Assembly: GCA_021777055.1 (NCBI GenBank)
Contig: JAIQZO010000024.1
Span: 186,001-250,000 of the forward strand
Direction of reading: 5' to 3'
DNA from: Candidatus Anammoxibacter sp.
Lineage (GTDB): Bacteria; Planctomycetota; Brocadiia; Brocadiales; Anammoxibacteraceae
DNA: 64,000 nucleotides
Positions 8,760 through 19,886 of this stretch are shown here, in pieces. Below the pieces are notes generated by a model. That model saw nothing but the letters and a program-made list of their open reading frames with translations. It did not search any database and was not told the DNA's origin. The position numbers were made by a program, and so were the translations under genes. The number at the start of each line of letters is the position of its first letter. The first letter of the stretch is position 1.

Positions 8760-9806
8760 TTAACTACCCATCCACAAATACATTGGCCTTGAAAGCAATT
8801 TAAACGGCAAAGAGTCTATGGAGATCTTTACTTCAGGTTGCGAAGAGATTCTGGACATTATCACTTTAAAAAAATCACCCACACTAAACCGCTTTTCATA
8901 TCTAATCACTTCGGCTTCTTGAAGTCCCGCTAAATTACCTGTCGCAACAATTGCATCTTCAATATACCCCACTTGATCTATCAACCCGTTTTCAACTGCC
9001 TGATTACCAGTATAAATCCTTCCATCCGCGAGGCGCTTCACTTCATCAATAGATAAGTCTCGTCCATTTGAAATAATTGTTACAAACCGCAGATACATCT
9101 CATCAATTATACCTGTCAACACTTCCTTCTCTTCTGAAGACATCTCTTTTAACGGAGAGCCTATATCCTTCATCATGCCGGATTTAATTGATCCGTTTTC
9201 AATTCCGTATTTTTCAACCAATTTTGCAATATTAACAATTGGCATTATAACACCAATGCTTCCGGTAATTGTAGTGGGATGTGCAATTATCTTATCCGCG
9301 GCAACAGAAACATAATACCCTCCCGAGGCCGCAACATCCTGCATGTATACCACAACGGTTTTCCCGGTCTTATTCTTAAAGTTTACAATATAATTATAAA
9401 TCACATCACTTGCCGTAATACCACCGCCCGGACTATCCACCTCAAGAATAACCCCTTTTACACTATTATCAGAAGCCGCCTGTTCAAGACTTCTCTTAAC
9501 TACATGGACAAGACTGGGTGAATTCATAAGAAAGGTACCAGCGGATTTATCACTGATAACACCTTTTATAGGTACCAATACTATTTTGTTCTCACCACTA
9601 CCGCTAACATGTATCTCCCGTAATACTTCCTTGCCAGAAGAGTCTGATTCCGGAGACACAGAACCACCCAAAAAAGCAAAAGAGACCACTACCATAATTA
9701 CAAAAGCTATGACACCTAAAAAAGAGAAAGAACCTATTCCCACACAAATCCAAAATAGAGCACTTCGGCCTTTCTTTTCCTCAACTGGTAAGTTTTGTGA
9801 GCACAT
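8760..9806 (-). CDS. sppA: Signal peptide peptidase SppA (short form)
   Basis: Membrane-anchored serine protease that degrades cleaved signal peptides; 348 aa, the short single-domain form. One N-terminal transmembrane segment (about residues 17-45, ALFWICVGIGSFSFLG onward) leaves the catalytic domain outside the membrane. The catalytic Ser is in DVAASGGYYVSVAADKI and the general-base Lys is probably in GSIKSGMMKDIG, as in the B. subtilis enzyme. It is divergent from ftsH, so two membrane-quality-control genes share a 391-bp intergenic region. The family assignment is firm; substrates are inferred. Confidence 0.9.
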   Translation of the reverse strand: MCSQNLPVEEKKGRSALFWICVGIGSFSFLGVIAFVIMVVVSFAFLGGSVSPESDSSGKEVLREIHVSGSGENKIVLVPIKGVISDKSAGTFLMNSPSLVHVVKRSLEQAASDNSVKGVILEVDSPGGGITASDVIYNYIVNFKNKTGKTVVVYMQDVAASGGYYVSVAADKIIAHPTTITGSIGVIMPIVNIAKLVEKYGIENGSIKSGMMKDIGSPLKEMSSEEKEVLTGIIDEMYLRFVTIISNGRDLSIDEVKRLADGRIYTGNQAVENGLIDQVGYIEDAIVATGNLAGLQEAEVIRYEKRFSVGDFFKVIMSRISSQPEVKISIDSLPFKLLSRPMYLWMGS

Positions 9807-10117
9807 ATTAAGTTAATCTCCTGAAAAATTATTTGTAGGAATAGAAAATATTTGTTTACAACGCTACTTATCTTAATGTATTTACAGGTTTTACCCTTTC
9901 TAAAAATGAACTAAAAGTCTGACAAATTAAAAAATCTAATAAGCATTTGATAAAAATTTTTCGATATAGTTCGATACACAGATAGACGGCGTTCACAAAT
10001 GGCTAATTTAATTATAACAGACACGCGTTAAATCTAAAACTAAAACTATTTAGAAACATTCATATAACAAATGGTAATTTCCCCCTATTTTTATCATCTA
10101 TTGGCAAAAATTATACT

Positions 10118-10146
10118 TTGACAATATATTATGACTTTCATATAAT
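10118..10146 (+). promoter_or_regulatory. Near-consensus sigma70 promoter for ftsH
   Basis: TTGACA at 10118-10123, a 17-bp spacer and TATAAT at 10141-10146, both hexamers perfect. The ftsH ATG is 52 nt downstream of the -10 box. The rest of the 9807-10197 gap is AT-rich with no other feature seen. Confidence 0.85.
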
Positions 10147-10197
10147 TTAGAAGCGGTGTTTTAAAACTTTATATAAATTTCAAGGTAACAAAAAATT

Positions 10198-12198
10198 ATG
10201 GGAAAACAAGACAAAAAAAATAAAAATACAACTAGAAAACCTCAGAAAGGCCCATCGAGAAAAACAACATTTTCCATAGGCTACCTTTTGATGTTTTTAG
10301 TCATAATGTATGTTGTACAAATATTTATCACGCCAAGCGCCAGCGAGATACCATACAGTCAATTTCGCAGTCTCTTAAATGAGGGAGCGATAACTGATTG
10401 TTCTGTAGGACCAAACATTATTAGAGGTCACTACAAAGGCTCATCATCTGTAAACGGAGCGGAAGAAAACCTTGCATTTGCAACGATTCCGGTAGAAGAT
10501 CCTAACCTTTTAGAAGAACTGGAAGCAAAGGGTGTTAACTATAAAGGAGAAACGGAAAACAACTTTCTTAAAAACATACTTATGTGGTGGATCTTTCCTT
10601 TTGGAATGATGGCACTGGTCTGGTTCTTTTTAATGCGTAGAATGGGCGGTGGAATGGGGTCACCATTTATGTCGTTTGGTAAAGCAAAGACAAAACTTTA
10701 TACGGATAACGAATCGCAAAAAACAACATTCGCTGACGTTGCTGGATGTGATGAGGCAAAAGAGGAGCTTAAAGAGATAATTGATTTCCTTATGTATCCC
10801 AAACGTTTCCAAAAATTGGGAGGAAAAATACCTAAGGGTGTACTGCTTATCGGCCCACCGGGAACGGGAAAAACGCTGCTGGCTAGGGCTGTTGCAGGCG
10901 AAGCAGATGTCCCGTTTTTTTCTATCAGCGGTTCTGATTTCGTAGAAATGTTTGTTGGAATGGGAGCAGCAAGGGTACGTGACATGTTTGAACAAGCGAA
11001 ACAGAAGGCACCATGCATTATTTTTATTGATGAAATTGATAGTGTTGGCCGACAGCGTGGATCAGGACTTGGGGGCGGACATGATGAAAGGGAACAAACA
11101 CTTAACCAGCTATTGGCGGAAATGGACGGGTTTAACTCTCAAAAAGGTGTAATTATTATTGCCGCAACTAACAGGCCGGATGTACTGGATCCCGCACTTT
11201 TACGGCCTGGACGTTTTGACAGGCATGTTACAGTTGACAGACCGGACTTGATAGGCAGAGAAGAGATTTTAAAGGTACATATTAAAGGAATAAAACTGTC
11301 CGAAACAATAGATGTAAAGGTAATTGCTAAACGTACACCAGGTTTTACAGGAGCAGACTTGGCTAATTTAATAAATGAAGCCGCATTGCTTGCGGCCAGA
11401 AAAAACAAAGAAGCAGTAGAGATGCAAGAGATGGAAGAAGCTATTGACCGGGTACTTACCGGGCCTGAAAGAAAGAGCCGCGTCTTAAGCCCTACAGAAA
11501 AAAGGATAGTTGCATTTCACGAATCAGGACACGCTTTGGTTGCCGCACTCTTGCCAAACACAGACCCTGTTCATAAAGTCTCCATTCTTCCTCGCGGCGC
11601 CGCCGCACTTGGTTACACATTACAGTTGCCAGTTGAAGATAAATACCTAACCACAGAACATGAGATTCTAGACTTGATGTGCGTTCTGCTTGGCGGAAGG
11701 GCAGCAGAGGAGACCGTATTTAACGAACTATCCACTGGAGCACAAAACGACCTAGAAAGGGTAACACAACTTGCACGTGACTATGTCTGCAGATTTGGAA
11801 TGAGTGGAAAACTTGGCCCACAGACATTTGGGAGGCAAAAGGGTAACGTATTTCTCGGACACGACCTCGTACAAGAAAAAGAGTATAGCGAAAGCACAGC
11901 TGTCACTATTGACAGTGAAGTAAAAAGGATAATCCTAGACTCTAATGAAAGGGTTAAAGAACTTATTACAACTAACAGAGACAAATTAGAACTTTTAGCA
12001 CGTACTCTGGACGAAAAAGAAGTCCTTGACGGTGACGAGATTAAAGAGTTGTTAGGATTAGAAAAAGACAGCAAAAAGGAACGGTATAATAATCATAACA
12101 TAAACATTAAAAGTACAGAGGAAAAAACTGAGGCGGAAAAGACTGAGGTGAAAAAAACGGAAGCTGAAGAAACTGAACCAGCACCAGTTCAAAACTAA
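10198..12198 (+). CDS. ftsH: ATP-dependent zinc metalloprotease FtsH
   Basis: Hexameric membrane AAA+ protease, 666 aa. A short basic N-terminus is followed by a first transmembrane helix ([15 protein letters not shown]), a small extracytoplasmic domain, and a second helix ([20 protein letters not shown]). The AAA module has Walker A GPPGTGKT (about 219-226), Walker B IIFIDEID and the SRH region; the protease zinc site is HESGH (about 440) with the distal Asp in [11 protein letters not shown]. The C-terminal tail has short repeats of the type KTEAE. The start follows AAGGT. It is transcribed from the strong promoter at 10118-10146. Several anammox relatives carry multiple ftsH copies; only this one is in the window. 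Confidence 0.96.
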   Translation: MGKQDKKNKNTTRKPQKGPSRKTTFSIGYLLMFLVIMYVVQIFITPSASEIPYSQFRSLLNEGAITDCSVGPNIIRGHYKGSSSVNGAEENLAFATIPVEDPNLLEELEAKGVNYKGETENNFLKNILMWWIFPFGMMALVWFFLMRRMGGGMGSPFMSFGKAKTKLYTDNESQKTTFADVAGCDEAKEELKEIIDFLMYPKRFQKLGGKIPKGVLLIGPPGTGKTLLARAVAGEADVPFFSISGSDFVEMFVGMGAARVRDMFEQAKQKAPCIIFIDEIDSVGRQRGSGLGGGHDEREQTLNQLLAEMDGFNSQKGVIIIAATNRPDVLDPALLRPGRFDRHVTVDRPDLIGREEILKVHIKGIKLSETIDVKVIAKRTPGFTGADLANLINEAALLAARKNKEAVEMQEMEEAIDRVLTGPERKSRVLSPTEKRIVAFHESGHALVAALLPNTDPVHKVSILPRGAAALGYTLQLPVEDKYLTTEHEILDLMCVLLGGRAAEETVFNELSTGAQNDLERVTQLARDYVCRFGMSGKLGPQTFGRQKGNVFLGHDLVQEKEYSESTAVTIDSEVKRIILDSNERVKELITTNRDKLELLARTLDEKEVLDGDEIKELLGLEKDSKKERYNNHNINIKSTEEKTEAEKTEVKKTEAEETEPAPVQN

Positions 12199-12225
12199 AA
12201 AAAATGTAACATTTTGGATTAAAAA

Positions 12226-12323
12226 AATAAGCCTCGGCAGGAAAAGTAAAAAACTAACAGAACAGGACATTTTGAAATATCTTGATTCTAAAATTTTATT
12301 ACTTTACCTAACGGGGCTTATTT
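12226..12323 (+). terminator. Possible long-range hairpin after ftsH
   Basis: Arms at 12226-12241 (AAATAAGCCTCGGCAGG-like) and 12307-12323 (CCTAACGGGGCTTATTT) are largely complementary and enclose about 65 nt. The descending arm ends in TTTTA. This could be the ftsH terminator, but the loop is long, so confidence is low. Confidence 0.3.
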
Positions 12324-12429
12324 TATATAGAGATGAAGAGAACCAATAATTTCTAAAAAAACAAGTCCCCCATCACCTAAATCACTCTAGCTCCAAACTA
12401 ATTCTATTTGTATTCCGAATAATTACGTA

Positions 12430-13179
12430 TTAATTTTGCATCTCAATAAGCTGAGATTCGCTTAGATTAAAATTAGCATAAACGTTTTGCACATCATCAT
12501 GGTTTTCTATCACGTCCATCAAATCTATCATCCTTTTACCATCTTTTTCATTCACTTCTATAAAGCTAGAAGGAATAAGACTAAGTTCTGCCTCTTTTGA
12601 CTCAACACCTTTTGCAATAAGCTCTTTTTTCACGTTCTCAAAATCTGACGGAGCACATATAATCTGATATGTATCGCCGACCCGTTCCATATCTTCAGCA
12701 CCAACATCAAGTACCATGGACATCAAATCGTCTTCATCAATACACCCATGTTCAACAATAATCAGCCCCTTTTTCTCAAACATCCAGGAAACACAACCTG
12801 ATTCACCAAGATTCCCACCAGCTTTATCAAAAATCTTTCGCATTTCAGGTGCCGTTCTGTTTCTGTTATCAGTTAAAACTTCTATAATTATTGCAACTCC
12901 ACCAGGCCCATATCCTTCATATACAATTTCATCATAGTTTACACCGGCCAATTCACCTGTTGCCTTTTTTATAGCTCGTTCAATATTATCTTTAGGAAGA
13001 TTAGCCTGTTTTGCCTTTTCAATAGCATATTGAAGCTTAAGATTCATATCAGGATTACCACCACCCTGCTTTGCCGCTATCATAATTGCCTTTGTAAGCT
13101 TTGAGAACTCTTTACCTCTTTTGGCATCAACTGCACTTTTTTTTCTTTTAATAGTTGCCCAATGTGAGTGTCCTGACAT
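12430..13179 (-). CDS. YebC/PmpR family protein
   Basis: 249 aa, full length. The N-terminus MSGHSHWATIKRKKSAVDAKRGKEFSKL is diagnostic, followed by NPDMNLKLQYAIEKAK and YEGYGPGGVAIIIE. The family has been described as DNA-binding transcriptional regulators, and more recently as factors that help ribosomes translate difficult (for example polyproline) sequences; the sequence cannot choose between these. An imperfect hairpin (AGCCCGAGAAA...CTGGGCT, 13254-13276) lies upstream of the start. Confidence 0.92.
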   Translation of the reverse strand: MSGHSHWATIKRKKSAVDAKRGKEFSKLTKAIMIAAKQGGGNPDMNLKLQYAIEKAKQANLPKDNIERAIKKATGELAGVNYDEIVYEGYGPGGVAIIIEVLTDNRNRTAPEMRKIFDKAGGNLGESGCVSWMFEKKGLIIVEHGCIDEDDLMSMVLDVGAEDMERVGDTYQIICAPSDFENVKKELIAKGVESKEAELSLIPSSFIEVNEKDGKRMIDLMDVIENHDDVQNVYANFNLSESQLIEMQN

Positions 13180-13682
13180 ACTTTTCTACCTCTTACTTTA
13201 AGATCTAAAAATATATATTCAATAAATTTGACTCTAAAAGGGTCAGATATAATAGCCCGAGAAATTTCTCTGGGCTGGTATATTTAACCCCGTTTTATTA
13301 TTTTGTAAATCTTCCCAGTTGAATAAATTATCAAGCATCTAGCATCAAGTAACAAGTAACTATACTTTTACAAATAACTTAACAATGCACAGTAAAAAAT
13401 TCTTTCTAAAAAAACAAGTTTTTACAGGGTAATACTATAGATCTTAACACAAATTAGCTATCTTTTTAACTTTTTATTTACAAGTATAAAAAAACTCAGA
13501 GTTGTCCGGTTAACCTTTTGCAGTGCAATAATGTTCCATATTTATGGATATTTTTTAACATCATAGTGTCGAGAATTGCCTAAAATACCTAAATTGCTAA
13601 ACGAACAACTTTGAAGAAAACTACAAATCTATTCATTATTCTGAGTCAAGTCTGAAAGTAACTCTACTTTTACTGTAACACT
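13180..13682. other. Intergenic region with repeats
   Basis: Non-coding. It holds a hairpin at 13254-13276, then a segment at 13501-13603 that starts GTTGTCCGGTTA and ends with ATTGCCTAAAATACCTAAAT. Both motifs recur together at 53315-53390, showing a dispersed repeat family. Confidence 0.6.
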
Positions 13683-15254
13683 TTAATTAAACAGATGTTT
13701 TACTCGTTCCATAATATTCGGTCTATTTTCTTCAAAATTGCGTAATTCTCGTATTTTATAAATCTTCCATTTTATTCTTCTAGCCGACCTTGACACGCTT
13801 CTAGCCTTATCATCGTTCAAATATCCCAAACCCTTTACCCACTCTTTCTCAGCTTTATCCCACTTGCCAAGACTATAATAAACATCGCCCAAATGCTCCT
13901 GTATCTCAGAATCTTCTACAAGCCCAGCAGCTTCAAGAAGTTTATTAAGTGCAAATTCTATTTGATTCTCCTTATCATCACCCCGGGCTTTTTTAAAATA
14001 AGCCCATCCTAAGCTGTCAATATATGCAGGGTTTTCCGGATTTACCTTAAGAGCTTTTTTTATTAATTCAACGGCTTCATCCAAATTCTGCCCCCGCTGG
14101 GCAAGAAAATATCCCAAGAAGTTATTTGCTTGGTGTAGTTCTGGGTCAATTTCAAGAGTTTTTCTCAATTCATCTTCAACCTTAGCATAGTCATCTAATT
14201 CATAATAGACATTTGACATCATAAAATGGAAATCCTTTTCTATTGTCCTGTCATTACAAATACCTAACCCTTTTTGTAAAACATTTAAAGCACCAATTTC
14301 ATCCCTTTTACTCAACAAAAGTTGAGCCAACGTCAAATATTCATCAAGATCCTTGCTTCCAATATTAATACTTCTAATTAAAATATGAATCGCTTTTTGC
14401 TGATGTTTGTCTGCTAAAACCTCATCTTTAGTCTTGGTATAAATTCTATGTAAGGCCAAATGCTGATTCCAATCGTTTGGCAGCCTTTTAAGAAAGAACT
14501 TAATCTCCTTTATTGCATCCTCATATCTTTTAAGGGCCTCATAACATAGGGCCAAATACGGTGATATAGTATGACTACCAGGATTTGCGTTCTTAATTAA
14601 TTCAAAGGCACTGCAAGCATTTTCAATATCACCATTCTCATAATGCAATCGTCCAATTTCAAATTGTAATTTGGCGGTATCATCTGTAATTTTAAGATCA
14701 ATGACTGCTTGAAGACATGATATCGCTTTATCTGAGTCTCCTTTCTTTGAATAAAGAGCAGCCAAATTTAACAAAACATCAGCATAAACAACCCTTTTAT
14801 TATGACCAAATCCACTTCCTATAGCTAACTCAAACTCTTTTATCGCTTCATCTATATTTTTGTTCGCTTGTAGGATATTTCCAAGTGTGAAATGAATATC
14901 AAAATCATCAGGGCGAATCTCACTCGCCTTCTTTAAATGTATGATCGATTTTTCAACCTGTTTAAGCTGGAAATAACATGAGGAAATATACAAATGCGCC
15001 TTTAAGGCTCCTTTATCTAATTCTAATGTCTTTAACAAAAACTCGACCGCTTCACGCCATTTATTTTCATACATAAAATCAACAGCCACACAGAAATTAG
15101 CAAGCGCCTTTATTTCATCATCAACTGATATTGCATTATCAACATTACTCTTATTTTTTTTTAATTCTCCGCCGTTCACGATGCCACGATCATTAGCGGC
15201 TATCAATAGGAAAACCAACGCCACTAAAATCTTTTTATTTAGATTGTTGATCAT
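13683..15254 (-). CDS. Tetratricopeptide repeat protein
   Basis: 523 aa with an N-terminal hydrophobic signal segment (NKKILVALVFLLIAAN), so probably periplasmic or membrane-attached. About a dozen TPR units follow, with the W/L/G/Y/A/A/P pattern visible in units such as EAVEFLLKTLELDKGALKAH, KAISCLQAVIDLKITDD and EAVELIKKALKVNPENPAY. TPR arrays are protein-interaction scaffolds; the partner is unknown. It is on the same strand as hisG and downstream of it, separated by a perfect 9-bp hairpin. No enzymatic domain was seen. Confidence 0.85.
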   Translation of the reverse strand: MINNLNKKILVALVFLLIAANDRGIVNGGELKKNKSNVDNAISVDDEIKALANFCVAVDFMYENKWREAVEFLLKTLELDKGALKAHLYISSCYFQLKQVEKSIIHLKKASEIRPDDFDIHFTLGNILQANKNIDEAIKEFELAIGSGFGHNKRVVYADVLLNLAALYSKKGDSDKAISCLQAVIDLKITDDTAKLQFEIGRLHYENGDIENACSAFELIKNANPGSHTISPYLALCYEALKRYEDAIKEIKFFLKRLPNDWNQHLALHRIYTKTKDEVLADKHQQKAIHILIRSINIGSKDLDEYLTLAQLLLSKRDEIGALNVLQKGLGICNDRTIEKDFHFMMSNVYYELDDYAKVEDELRKTLEIDPELHQANNFLGYFLAQRGQNLDEAVELIKKALKVNPENPAYIDSLGWAYFKKARGDDKENQIEFALNKLLEAAGLVEDSEIQEHLGDVYYSLGKWDKAEKEWVKGLGYLNDDKARSVSRSARRIKWKIYKIRELRNFEENRPNIMERVKHLFN

Positions 15255-15347
15255 TATATGGTGTATGAATTACAGTGTGTCTTAATTGGTATGCAGACAG
15301 TTTATAAATTGCAGATAGCTGTATGATTGTATATTTTAATACCGCTA

Positions 15348-15378
15348 ATCGTACGGCTAAAAATTATAACCGTACGAT
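15348..15378 (-). terminator. Hairpin downstream of hisG
   Basis: ATCGTACGG and CCGTACGAT form a perfect 9-bp stem with a 13-nt AT-rich loop, 18 nt past the hisG stop. There is no strong T-run on the minus strand, so termination is a guess. Confidence 0.4.
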
Positions 15379-15395
15379 ATATATATCTTTTATAT

Positions 15396-16268
15396 TTAAA
15401 TAACTACTTTATTTAACGGATACTCTATTATGCCCTCTGCCCCTGCACGTTTTAAATCCGGTATGATTTTTCTTGCAAGTTTCTCATCCATAACAGTATC
15501 AATATCAAAACCTGCGTCTTCAGAAAGAGGCGAAACTGTAGGTGTTCTTAAGGCCTTAAGGTTCTTTAACACAGCATCGAGGTCTTTTTTCGCAACATTC
15601 ATTTTTAAGCCAACCATGTTGTTTGCCAGAACCGCCCCTTCAAATAACATCGCTAAATTCTCAATTTTCTTTCTCTTCCATTCATCTTTCCATGAATCAT
15701 GGTTTGCTATAAATACAGTTGTAGACTCCATAACAGTATCTATAATTTTAAGTTTATTCGCCCGTAAACTTGAACCTGTTTCTGTTAATTCAACTATTGC
15801 ATCAACTAATTCAGGAGCTTTTGCCTCTGTTGCTCCATGAGAAAATTCCACTTCAGCATCCACACCTTTTTCTTTAAGAAACTCTCTAGTCACATTCACA
15901 AGTTCCGTGGAGATTTTTTTGCCATTAAGATCATTAACCGTAGAGATACCGGAATCTTCCGGAACGGCTAATACCCACCTAACTTTTGTTAACTGCTGCT
16001 TTGCGTAAACAAGACTAACCACCTCATTAACATCCGCACCGTTTTCACTAACCCAATCCTTTCCAGTTAACCCCGCGTCAATAATACCGCTTGCAACATA
16101 TCTCGGCATATCTTGTGGTCGTACAAGCCGACCTAATAGCTCATCATCGTCAATAGACGGATAATATGATCTACCGCTTATATACACACGGTATCCGGCT
16201 TTTGCCATCATATCAACTGTAGAATCTTGTAAACTCCCTTTAGGTATACCTAATACTAATTTTTCCAT
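15396..16268 (-). CDS. hisG: ATP phosphoribosyltransferase (long form)
   Basis: First step of histidine synthesis (ATP plus PRPP). 290 aa, the long HisG type with a C-terminal regulatory (histidine feedback) domain, so no HisZ partner is required. The N-terminus LGIPKGSLQDSTVDMMAKAGY, the central GITGKDW-like segment (DAGLTGKDWVSENGAD) and the PRPP motif region ELTETGSSLRANKLKIID are typical; the ACT-like C-terminal domain contains MNVAKKDLDAVLKNLKALRTPT. It is isolated from other his genes here and lies downstream of rbfA on the same strand. Confidence 0.93.
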   Translation of the reverse strand: MEKLVLGIPKGSLQDSTVDMMAKAGYRVYISGRSYYPSIDDDELLGRLVRPQDMPRYVASGIIDAGLTGKDWVSENGADVNEVVSLVYAKQQLTKVRWVLAVPEDSGISTVNDLNGKKISTELVNVTREFLKEKGVDAEVEFSHGATEAKAPELVDAIVELTETGSSLRANKLKIIDTVMESTTVFIANHDSWKDEWKRKKIENLAMLFEGAVLANNMVGLKMNVAKKDLDAVLKNLKALRTPTVSPLSEDAGFDIDTVMDEKLARKIIPDLKRAGAEGIIEYPLNKVVI

Positions 16269-16370
16269 GATTTTAATACCTTTTTAATAAAAATCTATTA
16301 TTTTCAGCTATGTAACAAGTTATAACTAATACTTTTTGTATGAAACCATAAAGAACAAAGTTTAAATAAT

Positions 16371-16769
16371 TTAATCATCTTCCCTATTATCCACCTCATC
16401 CACCGCAACTTCATCATTATCCTCCGCGGCTTCATCATTAATCCCGGCTATTAAATTGTCGATATGGGCCATTTTTTTTAGTGAATCATCAACATGAAAC
16501 GATATAATCGGCATATATTTTATATTTAATCGTCTGGCAACCTGCCCTTGAATAAACTTTCGCGCATTTCTTAAACCGTATATTGTCGTTTTTTGGGTTG
16601 TACTGTTACCAAGAATGGAGATGTAAACTTTTGCACTCTTCAAATCACTTGAAAGCTTAACACTCACAACAGTAATAAAACTTATCCTGGGATCATCCAA
16701 TTCATTTATAATAACATTGCTTATCTCTTTTTTTATCGATTCAGATAATCTTTTTGACCTGCGGTCCAT
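16371..16769 (-). CDS. rbfA: Ribosome-binding factor A
   Basis: Assists late 30S maturation by binding 16S rRNA near helix 1. The KH-like fold is seen in RLSESIKKEISNVIINELDDPRISFITVVSVKLSSDLKSAKVYISI. The start is put at ATG 16769 (MDRRSKRL), with AGGG 8 nt upstream. A TTG at 16802 would add 11 residues but is less like family starts. The acidic C-terminal tail (NDEAAEDNDEVAVDEV) is dispensable in the family. It belongs to the nusA-infB-DUF503-rbfA gene order common in bacteria. Confidence 0.9.
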   Translation of the reverse strand: MDRRSKRLSESIKKEISNVIINELDDPRISFITVVSVKLSSDLKSAKVYISILGNSTTQKTTIYGLRNARKFIQGQVARRLNIKYMPIISFHVDDSLKKMAHIDNLIAGINDEAAEDNDEVAVDEVDNREDD

Positions 16770-16977
16770 AACTAAAACCCTATTATTTACACCCTTTAGC
16801 AAAAAATCCCAAGCAAGAAACAGACTCTTACTTGAGATTCTTTTATAATCAGAAATCTAATATTTGGAGTATTATTAACCCGGCAATTATCTAGGTTATG
16901 ATTATCAGGGACTAACTCCTTTGACAATAACAAAATAAAAGATCAAAATATTCTCGTATTTAATTGACGGAGTAATA

Positions 16978-17259
16978 TCATAAAAATTCTATCTGATAAT
17001 CCGCTAGCTCTGCCTGTGGATAAAACTCTAATATGTTAATCACGTTTGATAGCGCACCATTCAGGTACTTTCTATCATTACCAATCATTGAAACACCAAT
17101 TACAGAACATTGACGGTTATCCTGCATACCTATTTCTGCAACTGAAACATTGAATCTATTTCTAACACGATCTTTAAGACTTTTAATGATACGGCGTTTA
17201 TCTTTTAGCGAACGCGCCTGCCTCATCACTAATTTAATTGATAAAACTGCAACAATCAT
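16978..17259 (-). CDS. DUF503 family protein
   Basis: 93 aa. VAVLSIKLVMRQARSLKDKRRIIKSLKDRVRNRFNVSVAEIG is the DUF503 (YlxP) signature; these small proteins are usually encoded between infB and rbfA, exactly as here, and are thought to act in ribosome assembly or translation. It lies 33 nt downstream of the infB stop on the same strand. Function is inferred from position only. Confidence 0.88.
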   Translation of the reverse strand: MIVAVLSIKLVMRQARSLKDKRRIIKSLKDRVRNRFNVSVAEIGMQDNRQCSVIGVSMIGNDRKYLNGALSNVINILEFYPQAELADYQIEFL

Positions 17260-17292
17260 TAAGAATACCTGTTATTTTATTTTGAATATCTA

Positions 17293-19857
17293 TTAACCCG
17301 GCAGGCTCCTTGCTATGCTTTGTATTTCATACGCTTCAATAATATCTCCGGTTTTTATATCATCATAACCTAATATTTTCACACCACACTCATACCCAGC
17401 CTTTACTTCTTTTGCGGCATCTTTATCAGTCTTTAATGACTCCAGTTTCCCGCTGTGCAGTACTACATCATTCCTTATTAACCTAATCAGCGAATTACGC
17501 GTAACTTTACCATCCCTGACAAGACACCCAGCTATATTACCCATTCGCGAAATCTTAAAAACCCGTTGAACTTCTACGTGACCTAGCACCTGATCACGTT
17601 TCTCAGGCTCAAGCATACCTTCCATTGCGTCCTTAATATCTTTTATAACGTTATAAATAACCTTATACAGTCTTAAATCAACGCCTTTCTCCTCTATTAG
17701 GCCTTTTGCTTTATCATCTACGTCAACACAAAAGCCTATAACAATTGCATCCGAAGCATCCGCAAGCAATATATCAGATTCAGTTATGTTACCTACACCA
17801 ATGTGAAGCGCCCTAATCTTTATCTCTCCAATGGAAAGCCCTTCGACCGTCTTCTTTAGAACTTCAACTGACCCCTTAAAATCTGCTTTTAAGATAACTT
17901 TTATCTCTTTTATATTGTCCTCTTCTATCTTTGAAAACAAATTATCTAGAGTCACATGATTACGCCCTGCCAAATCCGACTCTCTAAAATTGTTTTGCCT
18001 TTCAAATGCAATATCTTTCGCCTTGACAATATCACTCACAACATAAAATCTGTCTCCAGCATTGGGGACATCAGAAAAGTCAGAAATTAATAGCGGAGTC
18101 TCTGGACCGCCTTTTTTTACAGCAAGCCCCCTATCCGTATACATTGTACGCACTTTTCCGTATGTATGACCGCAAAAAACAATATCACCTTTAGTAAGAA
18201 CGCCTTCACGGACAATAATATTAGCCATTACACCCTTACCCGCATGAATCTGAGCTTCAAGAACAACCCCACGAGCCGCAACTTTAGGATTGTATTTGAG
18301 ATCCAGGATCTCTGACTCTAATAGTAGTTTCTCTACAAGCTCATCCAGCCCTTGTTTGGTTATTGCAGAAGTTTCCACGATTTGGGTATTTCCGCCCCAC
18401 TCTTCTGGATTTAAATCCAGACTGGCAAGCTGCTGCTTAACTTTTAACACGTTGGCACCAGGCTTATCAACCTTATTTACCGCAACTAAGATGGGAACAT
18501 TTGCTGCTTTTGCATGATCCAACGCCTCTATCGTCTGAGGCATCACCCCATCGTCTGCAGCCACAACCAAAACTACAACATCTGTCACATTGGCTCCTCT
18601 GGCACGCATAGCAGTAAAGGCCTCATGTCCTGGAGTATCTAAAAATATCACCCTCTTCCCGTGCGCTTCCACATGGTAAGCCCCCATGTGTTGTGTTATT
18701 CCACCAGCTTCCCCAACTGCAACATTAGTCTGTCTGATACTGTCAAGCAGTGACGTTTTACCATGGTCAACATGACCCAGAAAAGCAACTATTGGTGTTC
18801 TAGAAACCATATCATCAGGATTTCCAACACTTTCAAGGTCTTTTATTTCATTCTCAAAAGTTTTAGCTTCTTTTATTTCAATTTCAAAATCAAAGTCTAT
18901 CCCTAACAACTCAACGACATCTCTATCCAGATTTTGATTTACAGTTGCACGGATATCATGATCTATCAGCAACTTAGAAATAATATTATTTGCCTTTACG
19001 CCTAACTTATTACTAAGCTCTTTAACCGAAACCGGGACCTCAACCTGTACATTTCTATCTTTTGGAACCCGGACAACTGGTTCAGTTCGTTTATTAGATT
19101 TAAATTGTTGTCTATTTCCACCTCTATACCCACCGTATCTCTGCCGGGGCTTAAACGGGAATTTTTGCCCACCTTTATTATCAGGAGTAAAACTTTTTTT
19201 ATCCTTACCACCCTTTGGGACATTTCTAGCGGGTTCCTGACGTCCTGGGCTCTGAAATCGTGGCGATGCTGGACCGCCAGGTGTTTGCTGAATCCTTATA
19301 AATCTTTTTGGCTCTACTTTACCAGGTTCTTGACGTCCGGAACTCGGAAATGGCGTACCACCCTTTTGCGGTGGCTTTACAAACTTTTTTGGTTCGACCT
19401 TACCAGGTTCCTGCCGTCCGGAACTCGGGAACGGGGCGCCACCCTTTTGCGGTGGCTTTACAAACCTTTTTGGCTCTCCTCTGCCGGAATCCTGCCGTCC
19501 AGAACTCCGAAACTGGGTACCCTCCTTTTGTGGTAGCCTTACAAACCGTTTTGGTTGGGAAGGTTTAACTCCACCGGAGAAATCTTTTTTTTCATATTGC
19601 ACAGACGACTTTACAGAAATATCTTTTTTTCCACCATCACCTCCGACAGCTTCTTCGACCTTAACCGGCGGCTTGTCTTGCTTAGGTTGCTTGCCACTAT
19701 TTTCGTAATATCGCTTTACAAGATTAACCTGATCATCTTCCAATGTATTGGCATGATGATGTATCTTGGAAAAGCCCTTTTTTTGACACAAACTTATCAA
19801 GTCATTACTCTTAACGCCCAGCTCTTTGGCTAGTACACTAATTCGTATTTTACTCAT
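17293..19857 (-). CDS. infB: Translation initiation factor IF-2
   Basis: GTPase that delivers fMet-tRNA to the 30S subunit; 854 aa. An IF2_N domain at the very N-terminus ([19 protein letters not shown]) is followed by a basic, proline-rich linker and a second IF2_N domain ([22 protein letters not shown]). The G domain has GHVDHGKT (about 359-366), DTPGHEAF and NKVDKPG; domains II-IV follow in normal order. The linker contains about four in-frame copies of a ~27-aa unit ([11 protein letters not shown] ... S-S-G-R-Q-E-P-G), encoded by an 81-bp DNA repeat. It is 29 nt downstream of nusA. Confidence 0.96.
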   Translation of the reverse strand: MSKIRISVLAKELGVKSNDLISLCQKKGFSKIHHHANTLEDDQVNLVKRYYENSGKQPKQDKPPVKVEEAVGGDGGKKDISVKSSVQYEKKDFSGGVKPSQPKRFVRLPQKEGTQFRSSGRQDSGRGEPKRFVKPPQKGGAPFPSSGRQEPGKVEPKKFVKPPQKGGTPFPSSGRQEPGKVEPKRFIRIQQTPGGPASPRFQSPGRQEPARNVPKGGKDKKSFTPDNKGGQKFPFKPRQRYGGYRGGNRQQFKSNKRTEPVVRVPKDRNVQVEVPVSVKELSNKLGVKANNIISKLLIDHDIRATVNQNLDRDVVELLGIDFDFEIEIKEAKTFENEIKDLESVGNPDDMVSRTPIVAFLGHVDHGKTSLLDSIRQTNVAVGEAGGITQHMGAYHVEAHGKRVIFLDTPGHEAFTAMRARGANVTDVVVLVVAADDGVMPQTIEALDHAKAANVPILVAVNKVDKPGANVLKVKQQLASLDLNPEEWGGNTQIVETSAITKQGLDELVEKLLLESEILDLKYNPKVAARGVVLEAQIHAGKGVMANIIVREGVLTKGDIVFCGHTYGKVRTMYTDRGLAVKKGGPETPLLISDFSDVPNAGDRFYVVSDIVKAKDIAFERQNNFRESDLAGRNHVTLDNLFSKIEEDNIKEIKVILKADFKGSVEVLKKTVEGLSIGEIKIRALHIGVGNITESDILLADASDAIVIGFCVDVDDKAKGLIEEKGVDLRLYKVIYNVIKDIKDAMEGMLEPEKRDQVLGHVEVQRVFKISRMGNIAGCLVRDGKVTRNSLIRLIRNDVVLHSGKLESLKTDKDAAKEVKAGYECGVKILGYDDIKTGDIIEAYEIQSIARSLPG
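19220..19560 (-). repeat. 81-bp tandem repeat inside infB
   Basis: Roughly four units of period 81 bp encode the unstructured IF-2 linker. Adjacent units differ by few bases (for example the shared CCCTTTTGCGGTGGCTTTAC), pointing to recent slippage or unequal recombination. 81 is a multiple of 3, so the copy number can change without loss of frame. Confidence 0.8.
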
Positions 19858-19886
19858 ATTAGCAGCATTACCCCTTTATCTCTTAT

